A DNA stretch of 64,000 bases from JAFGNV01 sp964612485 (GTDB lineage Bacteria; Chloroflexota; Anaerolineae; 4572-78; J111), in the NCBI GenBank assembly GCA_964612485.1, contig CAZTFF010000001.1:251808-315807 (forward strand), read 5' to 3'. Position numbers and translations under genes: made by a program. Shown here in pieces: positions 8,600-17,759 of the stretch (its first letter is position 1; each line of letters begins with the position of its first letter). The notes beneath the pieces are model-generated. The model was not told the origin of the DNA and did no database searches. It saw only the letters and a program-made list of their open reading frames with translations.

Positions 8600-10069
8600 T
8601 CACTGTATTTTTGCAGGAGTTTCCTGGTTTGATAATTCGTTTAATTTCTCTGTAAGTTGCCGAATTTGGTTGAGAGCATCGTTATACGCGGGGCTTTTCG
8701 CTTCGGCGGCAGCCAGTTCTTCAAAGCAAATGTTAAGTTGAGAACTCAGCATTTCAATCTGCGCCAGCGTATTTTTCATCTTTAGTTGCGATGTTACGGC
8801 CCGGGCCATGTCTTTGGCATAAACCAGTGTTTGCCGGTGGGCAATGTCGGGGCGGCTGTCGATAGAAACATCTCTTAATTGGCTGATCGGCGGCAGAACG
8901 ATGCGGAAAGTGCTGCCTTCGCCCAATTTACTGAACACCGTCAGCCAGCCATTGTGCTGTTCGATCCCCCGTTGGGCAATGGTCAGCCCCAGCCCCAGCC
9001 CGCCTACATCGCGGGTGAGATGTTCTTTGACCTGGTAGAATTTATCAAATATCTTATCCAGATCCGTTTGGGGAATACCAATCCCCGTGTCTCTGATCTC
9101 AATAACTGTCAGTTTTTGCTCTTTATTTTCAAGAATAACGGAATCCGCTAAATCTGCTATCTCAGAGGCAGGCAGCACCTGCGCTTCAACCACAACAGTT
9201 CCACCCGGCTTGTTGAATAAAATGGCATTCTTTACGATTTGGTACAGGGCTTCACTCAGGATAAATTGATCGCCGCGAATGCTCATTGATTTAGGTAAAT
9301 TGACCCGGCAAACGACATTTTTATCTTCTATCTGTTTTTCCAAAAACTTTAATGACTTTTGCACCAGCCAGTTGAGATTAATATCAACAATATGCAGCCC
9401 GTCATCGGTATTTCGCTGTGCCGTGGCAAATTCTACCAGTTCGTCCACAATAATGCGCAGCCGTTCGGTAGATTCCAGGATCAGATCGGCAATATGCACC
9501 ATCATTGGATCGCCAATTTCTTCCAGGTTTTCCTGCAAAACACTGACAAAGCCCATCACGCCGCCCAGCGGGGTGCGGAGTTCGTGGGCCGCAATATTAA
9601 CAAACTCGTCTTTTAAGCCTTCCAGGCGTTTGCGTTCGGTAAGATCGTGCAAAATAAGCACCCAGTTCGTTCCTTCGTTTAAGGGGGCCAGGGCTACTTG
9701 CAGGGTGTGGGGGAGGGGGGCGGTTGCTTCCACTTCTACGCCGCCCAACGTGGCCGATTCTTCTCGCATGGCCTGGATAGTGTTCAAAATTGGTTTTTTG
9801 GGGAGAAATTGGGTTAAAGAAAGACCAATGCAATCATTTTGCTCAAATAATAGCATAAAACGGGGATTGGCCTCGATGATTTTGAGGTCGTTATCTATAA
9901 CAGCCAGAGCGTTCGGCGCGGTATCAAAAATGGCTTGTAATTTTTGAGTAGTTGTTTCTAACTCCTGCCGCCGCTTTTTTTCTGTGGCGTAAAGCTTGGC
10001 TAATTCCTCGCCGTATTTTTTGGCCTGGGCATAAGCTTGTTCTGCTTGAGTTGGGTCGTTGTTTGACAT
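8600..10069 (-). CDS. PAS-domain histidine kinase with flanking coiled coils
   Basis: A 489-residue soluble kinase. It opens with a coiled coil (about residues 8-45), then a PAS domain (about 45-148), HisKA with H162 in NIAAHELRTPLGGVMGF and an HATPase_c domain carrying EIRDTGIGIPQTDL and GGLGLGLTIAQRGIEQH. A second coiled coil of about 70 residues closes the protein, beyond the ATPase domain, which is unusual and could mediate dimerisation or docking. The start ATG at 10067-10069 has GGGAG about seven bases upstream. It is 25 bases from the downstream PAS/GAF kinase and 93 bases from the NarL-type regulator upstream; all are on one strand and may be co-transcribed. Confidence 0.88.
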   Translation of the reverse strand: MSNNDPTQAEQAYAQAKKYGEELAKLYATEKKRRQELETTTQKLQAIFDTAPNALAVIDNDLKIIEANPRFMLLFEQNDCIGLSLTQFLPKKPILNTIQAMREESATLGGVEVEATAPLPHTLQVALAPLNEGTNWVLILHDLTERKRLEGLKDEFVNIAAHELRTPLGGVMGFVSVLQENLEEIGDPMMVHIADLILESTERLRIIVDELVEFATAQRNTDDGLHIVDINLNWLVQKSLKFLEKQIEDKNVVCRVNLPKSMSIRGDQFILSEALYQIVKNAILFNKPGGTVVVEAQVLPASEIADLADSVILENKEQKLTVIEIRDTGIGIPQTDLDKIFDKFYQVKEHLTRDVGGLGLGLTIAQRGIEQHNGWLTVFSKLGEGSTFRIVLPPISQLRDVSIDSRPDIAHRQTLVYAKDMARAVTSQLKMKNTLAQIEMLSSQLNICFEELAAAEAKSPAYNDALNQIRQLTEKLNELSNQETPAKIQ

Positions 10070-10162
10070 ATATATGCTCCCGATTTGTCGGCAAATGGCA
10101 GAAAAATTGGTGTTTTGCCCCCTGCGTTGCTTGCCGTTTTACCAACGTCCCACCTCGCTCCT

Positions 10163-10828
10163 TTACTCGTCGGCGCGAGCTATAAGTTTTTGAAAGGCTT
10201 CGTGCCGGCTGGTCGCGCCCACAATTTCATAGCCGGTTTTTATATGGCCCCGCACCGTATTTTCAGAGATATGCAGCGCATCGGCAATTTCAGAGGCCGA
10301 CATGCCATTGATGCAGAACAACCGCATCACCTGTTCTACCCGGCGGGTTAAATCTACATATTTTTTGCCTTGCGGCAAAATTTCCGCCGGCCGGTCGCCC
10401 AACAGCCCGCTGACTTTGCCAAAGATCAACCGGGCAATCGATTCGGTGACCACAAAATTACCTTCTTTGACCCGTTCTATGGCGCTGCCCAATCCTTCCG
10501 CGGCATCGTTTTTCCAGATGTAGCCGTCGGCGCCGGCCTGCATGGCTTTCAGGATCAATTCTTCGTCGCGGCTCATCGAAAAAATGAGGATGCTTGTCTC
10601 CGGGAAGGCGCTTTTTAAAGGGTCAATGGCGTTCAACCCGTTTTCGCGGGCGTGCTTAAAGTCCATATCCAGTAAAATAATATCAGGCGTTTCTTTGATA
10701 GTTTTTAACGCTTCTGCCGGGATAGCCGCCGTGCCCACAACCTCGGTCCGCTGGTCTTTGGTCAGCAGGCTGGTGGTGGCCTGACGCACGAAAAAATCAT
10801 CGTCAATGATAAAAACCTTAATCGACAT
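10163..10828 (-). CDS. NarL/FixJ-family response regulator
   Basis: A 221-residue two-domain regulator. The receiver has acidic residues D9-D10, phosphoacceptor D54 in PDIILLDMDF and the usual serine near IFSMSRDEE. The C-terminal LuxR-type helix-turn-helix (about residues 150-215) reads MSASEIADALHISENTVRGH, the recognition pattern of the family. One variation is a lysine-poor end of the receiver, where the usual KP pair is replaced by IWKNDAAEG. Its start codon lies inside the end of the upstream kinase gene (11-base overlap), with AGGAG about seven bases upstream, so the two are translationally coupled and should be a cognate kinase/regulator pair. Confidence 0.9.
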   Translation of the reverse strand: MSIKVFIIDDDFFVRQATTSLLTKDQRTEVVGTAAIPAEALKTIKETPDIILLDMDFKHARENGLNAIDPLKSAFPETSILIFSMSRDEELILKAMQAGADGYIWKNDAAEGLGSAIERVKEGNFVVTESIARLIFGKVSGLLGDRPAEILPQGKKYVDLTRRVEQVMRLFCINGMSASEIADALHISENTVRGHIKTGYEIVGATSRHEAFQKLIARADE

Positions 10829-11951
10829 AGAATTTCTCCTGTTGAGCCACCGTCGGCAATTTAATGATAAAGGTAGTGCCTTGCCCCGGTTCGCTTTCCA
10901 CTTCTATGGCACCGCCATGTTGGTTGATGATCAGGTGGGTCACAAAAAGGCCCAATCCGGAGCCGGCGCCTTTGGCTTTGGTGGTGAAGAAAGGTTCAAA
11001 AAGAAGGCTGATGTTTTCCGGTGGAATGCCCTCGCCGGTATCCTGAATATACACGGTTACCAATTTCGATCCCTCCCGGCGGCCCTCGTTAGGTTGAGGC
11101 TCTCCCCCATCAACGTTGTCCTGGCGACCATTGGACCCGTTTACTTTCTCCTCGCCCACTTCCAGCCTGATCTGGTAATCGCCGCCATAGGGCATCGCAT
11201 CAAACGCATTGATGGCCAGGTTGATGAACACCTGTTCCAACTGGTCGGGGCGGCCAATCACGGCGGGCAGGTTTTCGGGGAAGTGATGGCTAACATTGAT
11301 GCTCTGTTTTTTGATGCGGGGAGAAAAGAGCGTGATAGAATCTTCAATGATGGGCGGCAATTCCAGAGGCACCATTTTGGCCGGTTCATTGCGCGAGGCA
11401 TCTACAAGCTGGCGCAGCATATCCGAGGCCCGGTTGGCGATTTCGGTGATGTGGCCGGCGTATTCGGCCACCTCCGAGTTTTCACTGCCGGCTGTTTCTT
11501 TTTGAATGAGTTTGGCATACATCAGCAAGGGCGTAAAAATATTGCCTAACTCGTGAGCGACGCTGGCGGCAATATGGCCTACCGTGGCCAGTTTTTCGGC
11601 GCGAATAAGCTGCTGCGAGGTCAGTTCCAGATGGCGCTGCTGCTCTCGTTTTTGGCGCATGGCCGTGATCAGATCGCGGGCGTATTGCATGGCCTGGGCG
11701 TGAGCAATTTTTTGTGCTTCGCTTTTTTCGTCTGAAGGCGTTGCTGCCGTATTTGCCTGGAGCGACATCTCATCCAGCAGCATTTGTAAATCCATATGAA
11801 TCTGAAAAAGATTGGCCAGCGTATCTTCTTCATCGGTTTCCAGCTTGCCTTTGAGAGAGGTCGCCAGAGAAATCAAATGCTGGTACAAATTTTGAACCAG
11901 CGCTTGCGTTTCCCTGTATTGGGATTTTTCAAAGCTGTAATAATCGCTCAC
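10818..11951 (-). CDS. NtrB-like histidine kinase, cognate of the NarL-type regulator
   Basis: A 377-residue cytoplasmic kinase. The N-terminal 110 residues are helical and contain no recognisable sensor domain. HisKA carries H133 in GHIAASVAHELGNIFTP, the form with asparagine after the H-box seen in NtrB/ZraS-type kinases. The HATPase_c domain has INLAINAFDAMPYGG, QDTGEGIPPENI and GSGLGLFVTHLIINQHGG. A 25-residue Asn/Gly/Glu-rich insertion sits within the ATP lid region (around VNGSNGRQDNVDGG). The start is a GTG at 11949-11951 with an AGGGA upstream. The 11-base overlap with the regulator gene indicates translational coupling. Confidence 0.9.
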   Translation of the reverse strand: MSDYYSFEKSQYRETQALVQNLYQHLISLATSLKGKLETDEEDTLANLFQIHMDLQMLLDEMSLQANTAATPSDEKSEAQKIAHAQAMQYARDLITAMRQKREQQRHLELTSQQLIRAEKLATVGHIAASVAHELGNIFTPLLMYAKLIQKETAGSENSEVAEYAGHITEIANRASDMLRQLVDASRNEPAKMVPLELPPIIEDSITLFSPRIKKQSINVSHHFPENLPAVIGRPDQLEQVFINLAINAFDAMPYGGDYQIRLEVGEEKVNGSNGRQDNVDGGEPQPNEGRREGSKLVTVYIQDTGEGIPPENISLLFEPFFTTKAKGAGSGLGLFVTHLIINQHGGAIEVESEPGQGTTFIIKLPTVAQQEKFYVD

Positions 11952-12049
11952 AGTTCAATGTCCCTGCCATTTTCCCGGAAAAGACTCAATGTTAACATTA
12001 TACCATCATTATTTCTATAGATAAAGTGGTAAATCAGGCCCAATTATCG

Positions 12050-13681
12050 TTAATCCAGTACGCTTTTAACATCGTAAACCGTTACCAGGCCCTCCACGCC
12101 CTTAAACTGCATACCGGTAATGGATTTGGCTTCAACAGAATCTTTTACCAGATCATAGGTGGCCTGGCTGATCAGCACCTGTTTTCCCTGGGCCGCGCTG
12201 CAAAGACGCGCCCCCAGGTTGGCCGCCCGGCCAATCACCGTATAATCGGCCCGTTGGGGGCAGCCCATTTCGCCGGCAATCAGTTCTCCGGTGGCAATGC
12301 CAATGCCAATGGGAGCCGGCGCAATGCCCCGATCCTGCCAGATGTCCATCACGGTTTGATGCGCTTTTTGCATATCCAGGGCCACACGGACCGCGCGCAG
12401 GGCGTGGTCTTCTTGCGGGAACGGCGCGCCAAACAAGGCCATAACCTCATCCCCCACAAATTTGTCTAACGTTCCTTCGTACGACAAAATCACGTCGGTC
12501 ATTTGCCCCAGGTAATGGTTGATAAAGCCCACCAGCAGTTCGGGGTCGATTTGTTCCGCCAGAGACGTGGAGCCGCGAATATCGGCATATAAAACCGTCA
12601 ACACCGCGCGTTCGCCTTTGAGAAAATCAACGTTGGGATTGGCCAGCAATTCTTCCATCACATGAGGGTCTACCGAACGGCCCAACACCTGCCGCAGCCG
12701 GTGCTGTTCCAGATTTTCAAAAATGGCGGTATCCATCTGGCTGCCAATGGCGTTCAATAAACGCCGGTCTTCCAGTGAAAACCCGTGCGTGCTATACCCG
12801 TTCACCACACCCAATACGCCGATAATTTGGTTGTGCAAGATCAGTGGGATGCACATGATTGAGTGGAGGATGCTGCCCGGCTCATTCTTGTAGATCAATT
12901 CCGCCTGTTGTAACGATTGGTTGGCAAGCTGTTCCACAATTTCATAATGATGGGAGACTTCAAAGAGGTCTTCATTGGTGCTGGCCCGCAGTTCCAGGCG
13001 TTGGCCGGCCCGATCGTATAGCATTACAAAGCCCATTTCGGCTTCGATCTTCCGGCAAACTTCATGCAGCACCGCGGTCAACATTTCATCAAAGGGCAGG
13101 TTTTGATCTCTGATGTTATCAATCCGGTAGATGGTTTCCAGTTCTTTCACCCGCTGCTGGAGTTCGTGGTAGGCGTAGCCCTGAATAACGGCAGAATCGA
13201 TCTGGTTTTCGGCGGTTTTGAGCAGGCTGATGTCATCGTCTCCAAAGGGGTCCCGCACGCGCCCCAGCAGAATCGCGCCCAACCGTTCATCCTGCCCTAT
13301 GACAATAGGAACGGCGGCCAGTTGCAGGGTATCAAAAGAACTTTCCTCCGAGGCCGGTAACACCTCTGTGGCCTGCCAGACGGTGGCCCGGTTAAGCCGC
13401 ACCGCTTTTTCCGCCAGCTCGCGGCTGATCACCTTTTCCAGCCCCCTGAGCTGCCGGCTCCGGTTGTTGAAGGCTTTCAGTTCGGTTTCGCCGGTTTCCC
13501 GGTTGAGCAGCACCAGCATGCATAGATCGGCTTTTAACGCTTCAATCAGCACATTGACAATGCTGCCCAACATTGCCGCCGGTTCCGGCATGGTGTCTCG
13601 CACCTCGTCAATGGCATTGGTCAGGTCAAGCTCTCGTTGCTTGAGGGCTAAGGCCGTTTTGAGTGTTTGCATATCGTCCAT
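12050..13681 (-). CDS. GAF-GAF class III adenylate cyclase
   Basis: A 543-residue soluble cyclase predicted to make cAMP from ATP. Two GAF domains (about residues 30-165 and 190-320) precede the catalytic domain (about 355-535). Metal-binding D367 (in LYADIRGST) and D411 (in KFVGDEVMALFGAP) are present. The Lys/Thr substrate-selecting pair K407 and T481 (in ADYTVIG) and the transition-state residues N488 and R492 are also present, the pattern of class IIIb adenylate cyclases. The usual GDxVN is GRAAN here, so one acidic position is replaced by arginine; N488 is retained. GAF domains in such cyclases usually bind cyclic nucleotides or other small ligands. The ATG at 13679-13681 follows AGAGGA, and a short hairpin (arms 13702-13707 and 13715-13720) lies in the leader. 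Confidence 0.92.
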   Translation of the reverse strand: MDDMQTLKTALALKQRELDLTNAIDEVRDTMPEPAAMLGSIVNVLIEALKADLCMLVLLNRETGETELKAFNNRSRQLRGLEKVISRELAEKAVRLNRATVWQATEVLPASEESSFDTLQLAAVPIVIGQDERLGAILLGRVRDPFGDDDISLLKTAENQIDSAVIQGYAYHELQQRVKELETIYRIDNIRDQNLPFDEMLTAVLHEVCRKIEAEMGFVMLYDRAGQRLELRASTNEDLFEVSHHYEIVEQLANQSLQQAELIYKNEPGSILHSIMCIPLILHNQIIGVLGVVNGYSTHGFSLEDRRLLNAIGSQMDTAIFENLEQHRLRQVLGRSVDPHVMEELLANPNVDFLKGERAVLTVLYADIRGSTSLAEQIDPELLVGFINHYLGQMTDVILSYEGTLDKFVGDEVMALFGAPFPQEDHALRAVRVALDMQKAHQTVMDIWQDRGIAPAPIGIGIATGELIAGEMGCPQRADYTVIGRAANLGARLCSAAQGKQVLISQATYDLVKDSVEAKSITGMQFKGVEGLVTVYDVKSVLD

Positions 13682-13963
13682 GATACTTTTCCTCTAAATT
13701 CAGGAGCCTTCCGCGCTCCTGCTAAGTGTACCTTATTTCCAACATGGGTGGATCAAAATTTGCGTAGGGCTATGTGTCCATCCCGCCCGTTAAACACAAA
13801 GACTTCAAGTTTTTAAGGAGGTGGCGGTGGTTGTATGGGCTGGATATTCAAATTTGGGTTACGGTTTATTGATTCAATTTGATTTTGGGGAATCTTTTCG
13901 CTCTCTTTATCCTACGAACTGTACGAGAAAATGTCAAGCGTTTTCTCTGGTATTTCATTCTCA

Positions 13964-13991
13964 TTTACAAAAAATCGAGGTGTGGTATCAT
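13964..13991 (+). promoter_or_regulatory. Promoter-like -35/-10 pair upstream of the thioredoxin-TPR gene
   Basis: TTTACA (13964-13969) and TATCAT (13986-13991) are each one base from consensus and are separated by 16 bases. They point toward the cnoX-like gene 340 bases downstream. The perfect dyad at 14105-14121 lies within the leader this promoter would produce. The assignment rests on sequence match only. Confidence 0.35.
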
Positions 13992-14135
13992 CAATCGGCG
14001 GCCCTGGCCGGGGTGCGCCCGGACGAATATTGGATGGATTGTCGAGCCGTTCATTTTGAGGTACAATCCTTGTTATCTGTTTTGACAAAAGGAATCCGCT
14101 CATTGGTAACACGCTGTTACCGGTGGTAAAATAAG

Positions 14136-14302
14136 TTGGCTCATGTCAAGTAAAAGTGCGAATTCACATTACAGATACAAAATATGAGAATCCACCCTCA
14201 CCCCAACCCTCTCCCACTGGGAGAGGGCGCAAGATTCCCCTCCCTTTGGGAGGGGTTAGGGGAGGGCCAGAAAGACTTGCACTTGTTCTCAACATGAGCC
14301 AA
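14136..14302. repeat. Palindromic miniature element with 27-base imperfect terminal inverted repeats
   Basis: The ends are TTGGCTCATGT-type sequences: 14136-14162 matches the reverse complement of 14276-14302 at 21 of 27 positions. The interior is the GC-rich core found repeatedly in this window (CCTCACCCCAACCCTCTCCC, then GGGAGGGGTTAGGGGAGGG). It sits just ahead of the cnoX-like gene, ending 31 bases before its start codon, so it would be transcribed as a strong hairpin in the leader. Confidence 0.7.
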
Positions 14303-14333
14303 TAACGTTAGTCCTCGAACGGGAGAAAAATAG

Positions 14334-15200
14334 ATGACCTCATCAATGGCCGCTTATATCATCGATGTTGACCAACAAACCTTTGCCGCCCAGGTGATCG
14401 AACAATCCCACACCGTTCCGGTGGTGGTGGATTTCTGGGCCGAATGGTGCGGCCCGTGTAAAATGTTAGGCCCGGTTTTGGAAGAACTGGCCGCCGAGTA
14501 CAACGGCAAGTTCATCCTGGCTAAATTAGATGTTGACAGCAATCCTAACCTGTCGATGCAGTACGGCGTGCAGGGTATTCCGGCGGTGAAAGCCTTTGTG
14601 AATGGCCAGGTGGTTCACGAATTCACCGGCGCGCTGCCCGAAAGCCAGGTGCGGCAGTTTATTGAACAAATCGTTCCCTCCCCCGCCGATTTGTATACCC
14701 ACCAGGCGTACCAATGGGAAACCACCGGCCAGCCGGCCATGGCCATAGAAAACTATAAAGCCGCGCTGGAAGAACAGGCCGATCATTATCCGGCCATGCT
14801 GGGGCTGGGGCGGGTGCTGCTGGCCCAGGGTCAGGTTGACGAAGCGCTATCCGTGCTGGAAGCTATTCCCTCCGGCGCGCCCCAACGGGCCGAGGCCGAT
14901 GCCCTGGTCGCGTCGGCTGAATTTCAACAGGAGTCTGCCGGGCAAGATGAGGCCGCCTTGCAGGCGCAAATCGAGGCCAATCCCCAGGATGTGGCGGCCC
15001 GGTACACGCTGGCCAGTTTGCTGGTGGCTCAAGAACACTACGCCGAGGCGTTGGAGCAGTTTCTGGAAGTGGTGCGCCGCGACCGCGCCTACAAGGAGGA
15101 TGGCGCGCGCAAAGCGATGCTGGCCCTGTTTACCACCCTGGGCGAGGATCATGCTCTAACTCGGGGATATCGTCGAAAATTAGCCAATGTATTATTTTGA
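14334..15200 (+). CDS. cnoX: Thioredoxin-TPR protein, CnoX (YbbN)-like chaperedoxin
   Basis: A 288-residue cytoplasmic protein. The thioredoxin fold (about residues 8-110) carries the full redox motif W38-C39-G40-P41-C42-K43 and the cis-proline loop QGIPAVKAF. Three to four TPR-like helical pairs (about 115-285) follow, as in the CnoX/YbbN family, which binds unfolded proteins and protects them from oxidation together with GroEL. E. coli CnoX has lost the CxxC pair; here it is intact, so this member should keep thiol reductase activity. The ATG is preceded by GGGAG at a spacing of eight. The receiver-GAF kinase gene begins 10 bases after the stop, indicating one operon and a possible link between oxidative stress and signalling. 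Confidence 0.88.
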   Translation: MTSSMAAYIIDVDQQTFAAQVIEQSHTVPVVVDFWAEWCGPCKMLGPVLEELAAEYNGKFILAKLDVDSNPNLSMQYGVQGIPAVKAFVNGQVVHEFTGALPESQVRQFIEQIVPSPADLYTHQAYQWETTGQPAMAIENYKAALEEQADHYPAMLGLGRVLLAQGQVDEALSVLEAIPSGAPQRAEADALVASAEFQQESAGQDEAALQAQIEANPQDVAARYTLASLLVAQEHYAEALEQFLEVVRRDRAYKEDGARKAMLALFTTLGEDHALTRGYRRKLANVLF

Positions 15201-15210
15201 GTAACTGCTG

Positions 15211-16980
15211 ATGCTGAACGTGGAGAAACTTCAAACCCGCCCGAATACAGAACAACTGAATATATTGCTGGTAGATAATGATGAAGATGACTATATCTTA
15301 ACCCGCGATCTGCTGGCAGAAATTGAAACCCTGGATATTGAACTGGAATGGTTATCCGCTTACGATGAAGCGCTTGAGGCGATGCAGCAGCATCAATATG
15401 ATGTCTGCCTGGTTGATTATCGCCTGGGCGCGCGCAACGGCATTGAACTGATCCGGGAGGCGCAAATGCGCAATTGCCAGGCACCTCTCATCCTGATGAC
15501 GGGCCACGGCAGCCACGACGTAGATATGGCGGCCATGCAGGCGGGCGCAGCCGATTATCTGGTGAAAGGCCAGGTGGATGCGGCGCTGCTGGAACGCTCG
15601 ATCCGCTATGCCATCGAGCGCAAACGCTGGGAAATTGCCACCCGCCGCGCCCACGATGAGCTGGAAAAGTGGGTTGAAGAACGCACCTCCGAATTATCCA
15701 AAGCCAATGACATGTTGCGGGAAGAAATTGCCGAACGCCAGCGCCTGGAAAAACAGGTGCAGGAGTCTCTAAAACGGCGCGCCCGCCAGGTGCAAACCTC
15801 TACCGAGGTAGCGCAGGAGATTGCCGCCACCCCCAACCTGGACGTTTTGTTTGGCGAGGTGGTCAATCTGGTTCAAAAACGTTTTGGCTACTATCACGCC
15901 CACGTTTACACGGTAGAAGATGGCGACCTGGTGATGCAGGAAGGAACCGGGGAAGCGGGCCGCAAGATCAAAGAGTCGGAGCATAAAATTCCGTTAGATG
16001 CCAAAAAGAGCCTGGTGGCCCGCGCCGCCAGAACCGGCGGTCCCGTACTGGTGGCCAACGTGCTCGAAGACCACAGTTGGCTGCCCAACCCGCTGCTGCC
16101 CGAAACCAAATCTGAGTTGGCCGTGCCCATCAAATTGGTGGATCAGGTATTGGGCGTGCTCGACGTGCAGAGTGACGAGGTGGGAACGCTGGATGAAGAA
16201 GACCAGATCATGTTGATGGGCTTGTGCGGCCAGATTGCGGTGGCCATTAATAACCGGCGGCTGGAAGCCAAACGCCAGGAGGCCGAAGAAGCCCAGCGCA
16301 AACTGGTAGAAGAACTGAACGCTTTTGCCCACACCGTGGGCCACAACCTGCGCGATACCCTGGCCCTGATCATTGGCTATGCCGACCTGCTCAAAGAACA
16401 GGCCCGGCTGCCGGAAGAATTGCAGGAGTTTCTCAATGCCATTGCCCGCAATGGCCGTAAAATGAACACCGTTATTGAGGAACTGGAACTATTGGCCGGT
16501 ATTCGCAAAGCCAAAGTAGAGATGAAACCCCTCAATATGGGCCGCATTATCGCCGAAGTGACCCAGCGGCTGGCCTATTTAATTGAAGAATACCAGGCCC
16601 AGATCACGGTGTCGGAATATTGGCCGGTGGCCCTGGGCCATACGCCCTGGGTTGAGGAAGTTTGGGCCAATTATATCAGCAATGCGCTCAAATATGGCGG
16701 GCGCCCGCCCCGCGTGCAGTTGGGCGCTACCGAACGCTCCGACGGTATGATCCGTTTCTGGGTGCGAGACAACGGCCCGGGCCTGACCGCGGAAGAGCGC
16801 GCCCACCTTTTTACCGAATTCACCCGCCTGTCGCAGATGCGGGCCGGCGGCTATGGCCTGGGGCTGTCGATTGTGCGGCGGATTGTCACCCGCTTTGGCG
16901 GCGACATTGGCTGCGAGAGCGAGCCGGGAGAGGGCAGCGTATTTTATTTCACCCTGCCCAGCGCCCGCCATCGGGAATGA
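15211..16980 (+). CDS. Hybrid histidine kinase: receiver, GAF, HisKA-like, HATPase
   Basis: A 589-residue soluble protein. The N-terminal receiver (about residues 15-140) has the acidic cluster VDNDEDD, phosphoacceptor D69 in DVCLVDYRLG and lysine in DYLVKG. A coiled coil (about 145-190), a GAF domain (about 195-350), a HisKA-like helix with FAHTVGHNLRDTLALIIGY and an HATPase_c domain (WANYISNALKYGG, DNGPGLTAEE, GYGLGLSIVRRIVTRFGG) follow. The H-box has GHNLRD instead of AHELRT, a variant seen in phytochrome-like kinases. Its receiver resembles that of the five-GAF kinase, and its GAF domain is close to one in the PAS/GAF kinase at 5929 (both contain the stretch AARAxxxxxPVxVxxV). It is the second gene of the operon with the thioredoxin-TPR protein. 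Confidence 0.88.
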   Translation: MLNVEKLQTRPNTEQLNILLVDNDEDDYILTRDLLAEIETLDIELEWLSAYDEALEAMQQHQYDVCLVDYRLGARNGIELIREAQMRNCQAPLILMTGHGSHDVDMAAMQAGAADYLVKGQVDAALLERSIRYAIERKRWEIATRRAHDELEKWVEERTSELSKANDMLREEIAERQRLEKQVQESLKRRARQVQTSTEVAQEIAATPNLDVLFGEVVNLVQKRFGYYHAHVYTVEDGDLVMQEGTGEAGRKIKESEHKIPLDAKKSLVARAARTGGPVLVANVLEDHSWLPNPLLPETKSELAVPIKLVDQVLGVLDVQSDEVGTLDEEDQIMLMGLCGQIAVAINNRRLEAKRQEAEEAQRKLVEELNAFAHTVGHNLRDTLALIIGYADLLKEQARLPEELQEFLNAIARNGRKMNTVIEELELLAGIRKAKVEMKPLNMGRIIAEVTQRLAYLIEEYQAQITVSEYWPVALGHTPWVEEVWANYISNALKYGGRPPRVQLGATERSDGMIRFWVRDNGPGLTAEERAHLFTEFTRLSQMRAGGYGLGLSIVRRIVTRFGGDIGCESEPGEGSVFYFTLPSARHRE

Positions 16981-17015
16981 CGCGGGCGCGTTTTCAACCC
17001 GTTAGAAGCCTTCGC

Positions 17016-17759
17016 TTACCTTTCCTCCTCGCGCCAGGGGGCCAGCCGCCGGTCGAGCGTATCGATCACAAAATAAAGAATCAACCCCAGCAGGCTCATA
17101 GCCAGCACCCCGGCATACATTTGCGAGTACCGCAGCGCGCCCCAGCTTTCTACCAAAATGTAATACCCCAGCCCCGAGGTGGTGGCAAAGCTTTCGGCAA
17201 AGAATAACACGGCAATGGCCGTGCCCACGCTGATACGCAGCGCGGTCAGCACCGCCGGAATGGTGGCCGGAAAATAGACAAAGCGGAACAACGCCCGCCG
17301 CCCCGCGCCAATCGAGCGGACTGATAAAATGAGTTCCGGGCGCAGTTGAGCCGCTTCATCCCGCACCACCACCAAAATTTGGAAGAAAAGAATGATGCCG
17401 ATGATAAAGATTTTGCTGACATCGCCGGAGCCAAGCAAAATCAGGATGATGGGCAAAAAGACAATTTTGGGGATGGGATGAGCAATATAAATGAGGGGCG
17501 AAAAGATACGGTTCAGAACCGGCGTTTGCCCCAACCCCAGCCCAATCGGCACCGCCGCCGCCACCGACAGAACAATCGCCGCCACCACGCGCCAGGCCGA
17601 GACCAAAAAATGGCGGCCCAATTCTCCCCCAATTTGTTGAAAGAAAACAATCAAAACCTCAGTCGGCGGGGGAAAAACGTTCCGGTTGAGCAGCAGGGCC
17701 AAGAGCTGCCAGATCACCAGCGTGGCGGCCAGCCCTACGAATAAATCTCGCCATTTCAT
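17016..17759 (-). CDS. ABC transporter permease, TauC/SsuC (NitT/TauT) family
   Basis: A 247-residue inner-membrane permease with about six membrane spans. The coupling-helix region SIGAGRRALFRFVYFPATIPAVLTALR matches the EAA loop of binding-protein-dependent permeases for nitrate, sulfonates or taurine. The start overlaps the last four bases of the upstream ATPase gene, so the two are translationally coupled. The substrate cannot be told from the permease alone, and no periplasmic binding protein gene is adjacent. Confidence 0.9.
   Translation of the reverse strand: MKWRDLFVGLAATLVIWQLLALLLNRNVFPPPTEVLIVFFQQIGGELGRHFLVSAWRVVAAIVLSVAAAVPIGLGLGQTPVLNRIFSPLIYIAHPIPKIVFLPIILILLGSGDVSKIFIIGIILFFQILVVVRDEAAQLRPELILSVRSIGAGRRALFRFVYFPATIPAVLTALRISVGTAIAVLFFAESFATTSGLGYYILVESWGALRYSQMYAGVLAMSLLGLILYFVIDTLDRRLAPWREEER

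Larger units (their letters stand above)
13682..14333. other. 652-base intergenic region between divergent signalling genes
   Basis: No convincing gene. It holds the leader of the cyclase gene, a perfect 7-bp hairpin (GAGAAAA 13925-13931 with TTTTCTC 13941-13947), a promoter-like pair at 13964-13991, a perfect dyad GGTAAC/GTTACC at 14105-14121 and a palindromic element at 14136-14302. A 102-codon reading frame from about 13821 on the plus strand has an AAGGAG nearby but resembles no known protein and was not called. Confidence 0.6.

Noticed and set aside
14105..14121. The dyad GGTAAC-ACGCT-GTTACC as a terminator.
   Set aside because: The stem has six base pairs and no T-run follows; an operator is more likely.
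13821..14129. A 102-codon plus-strand frame with an AAGGAG near its start.
   Set aside because: No similarity to a known family, odd composition, and it overlaps promoter and dyad sequences; treated as intergenic.
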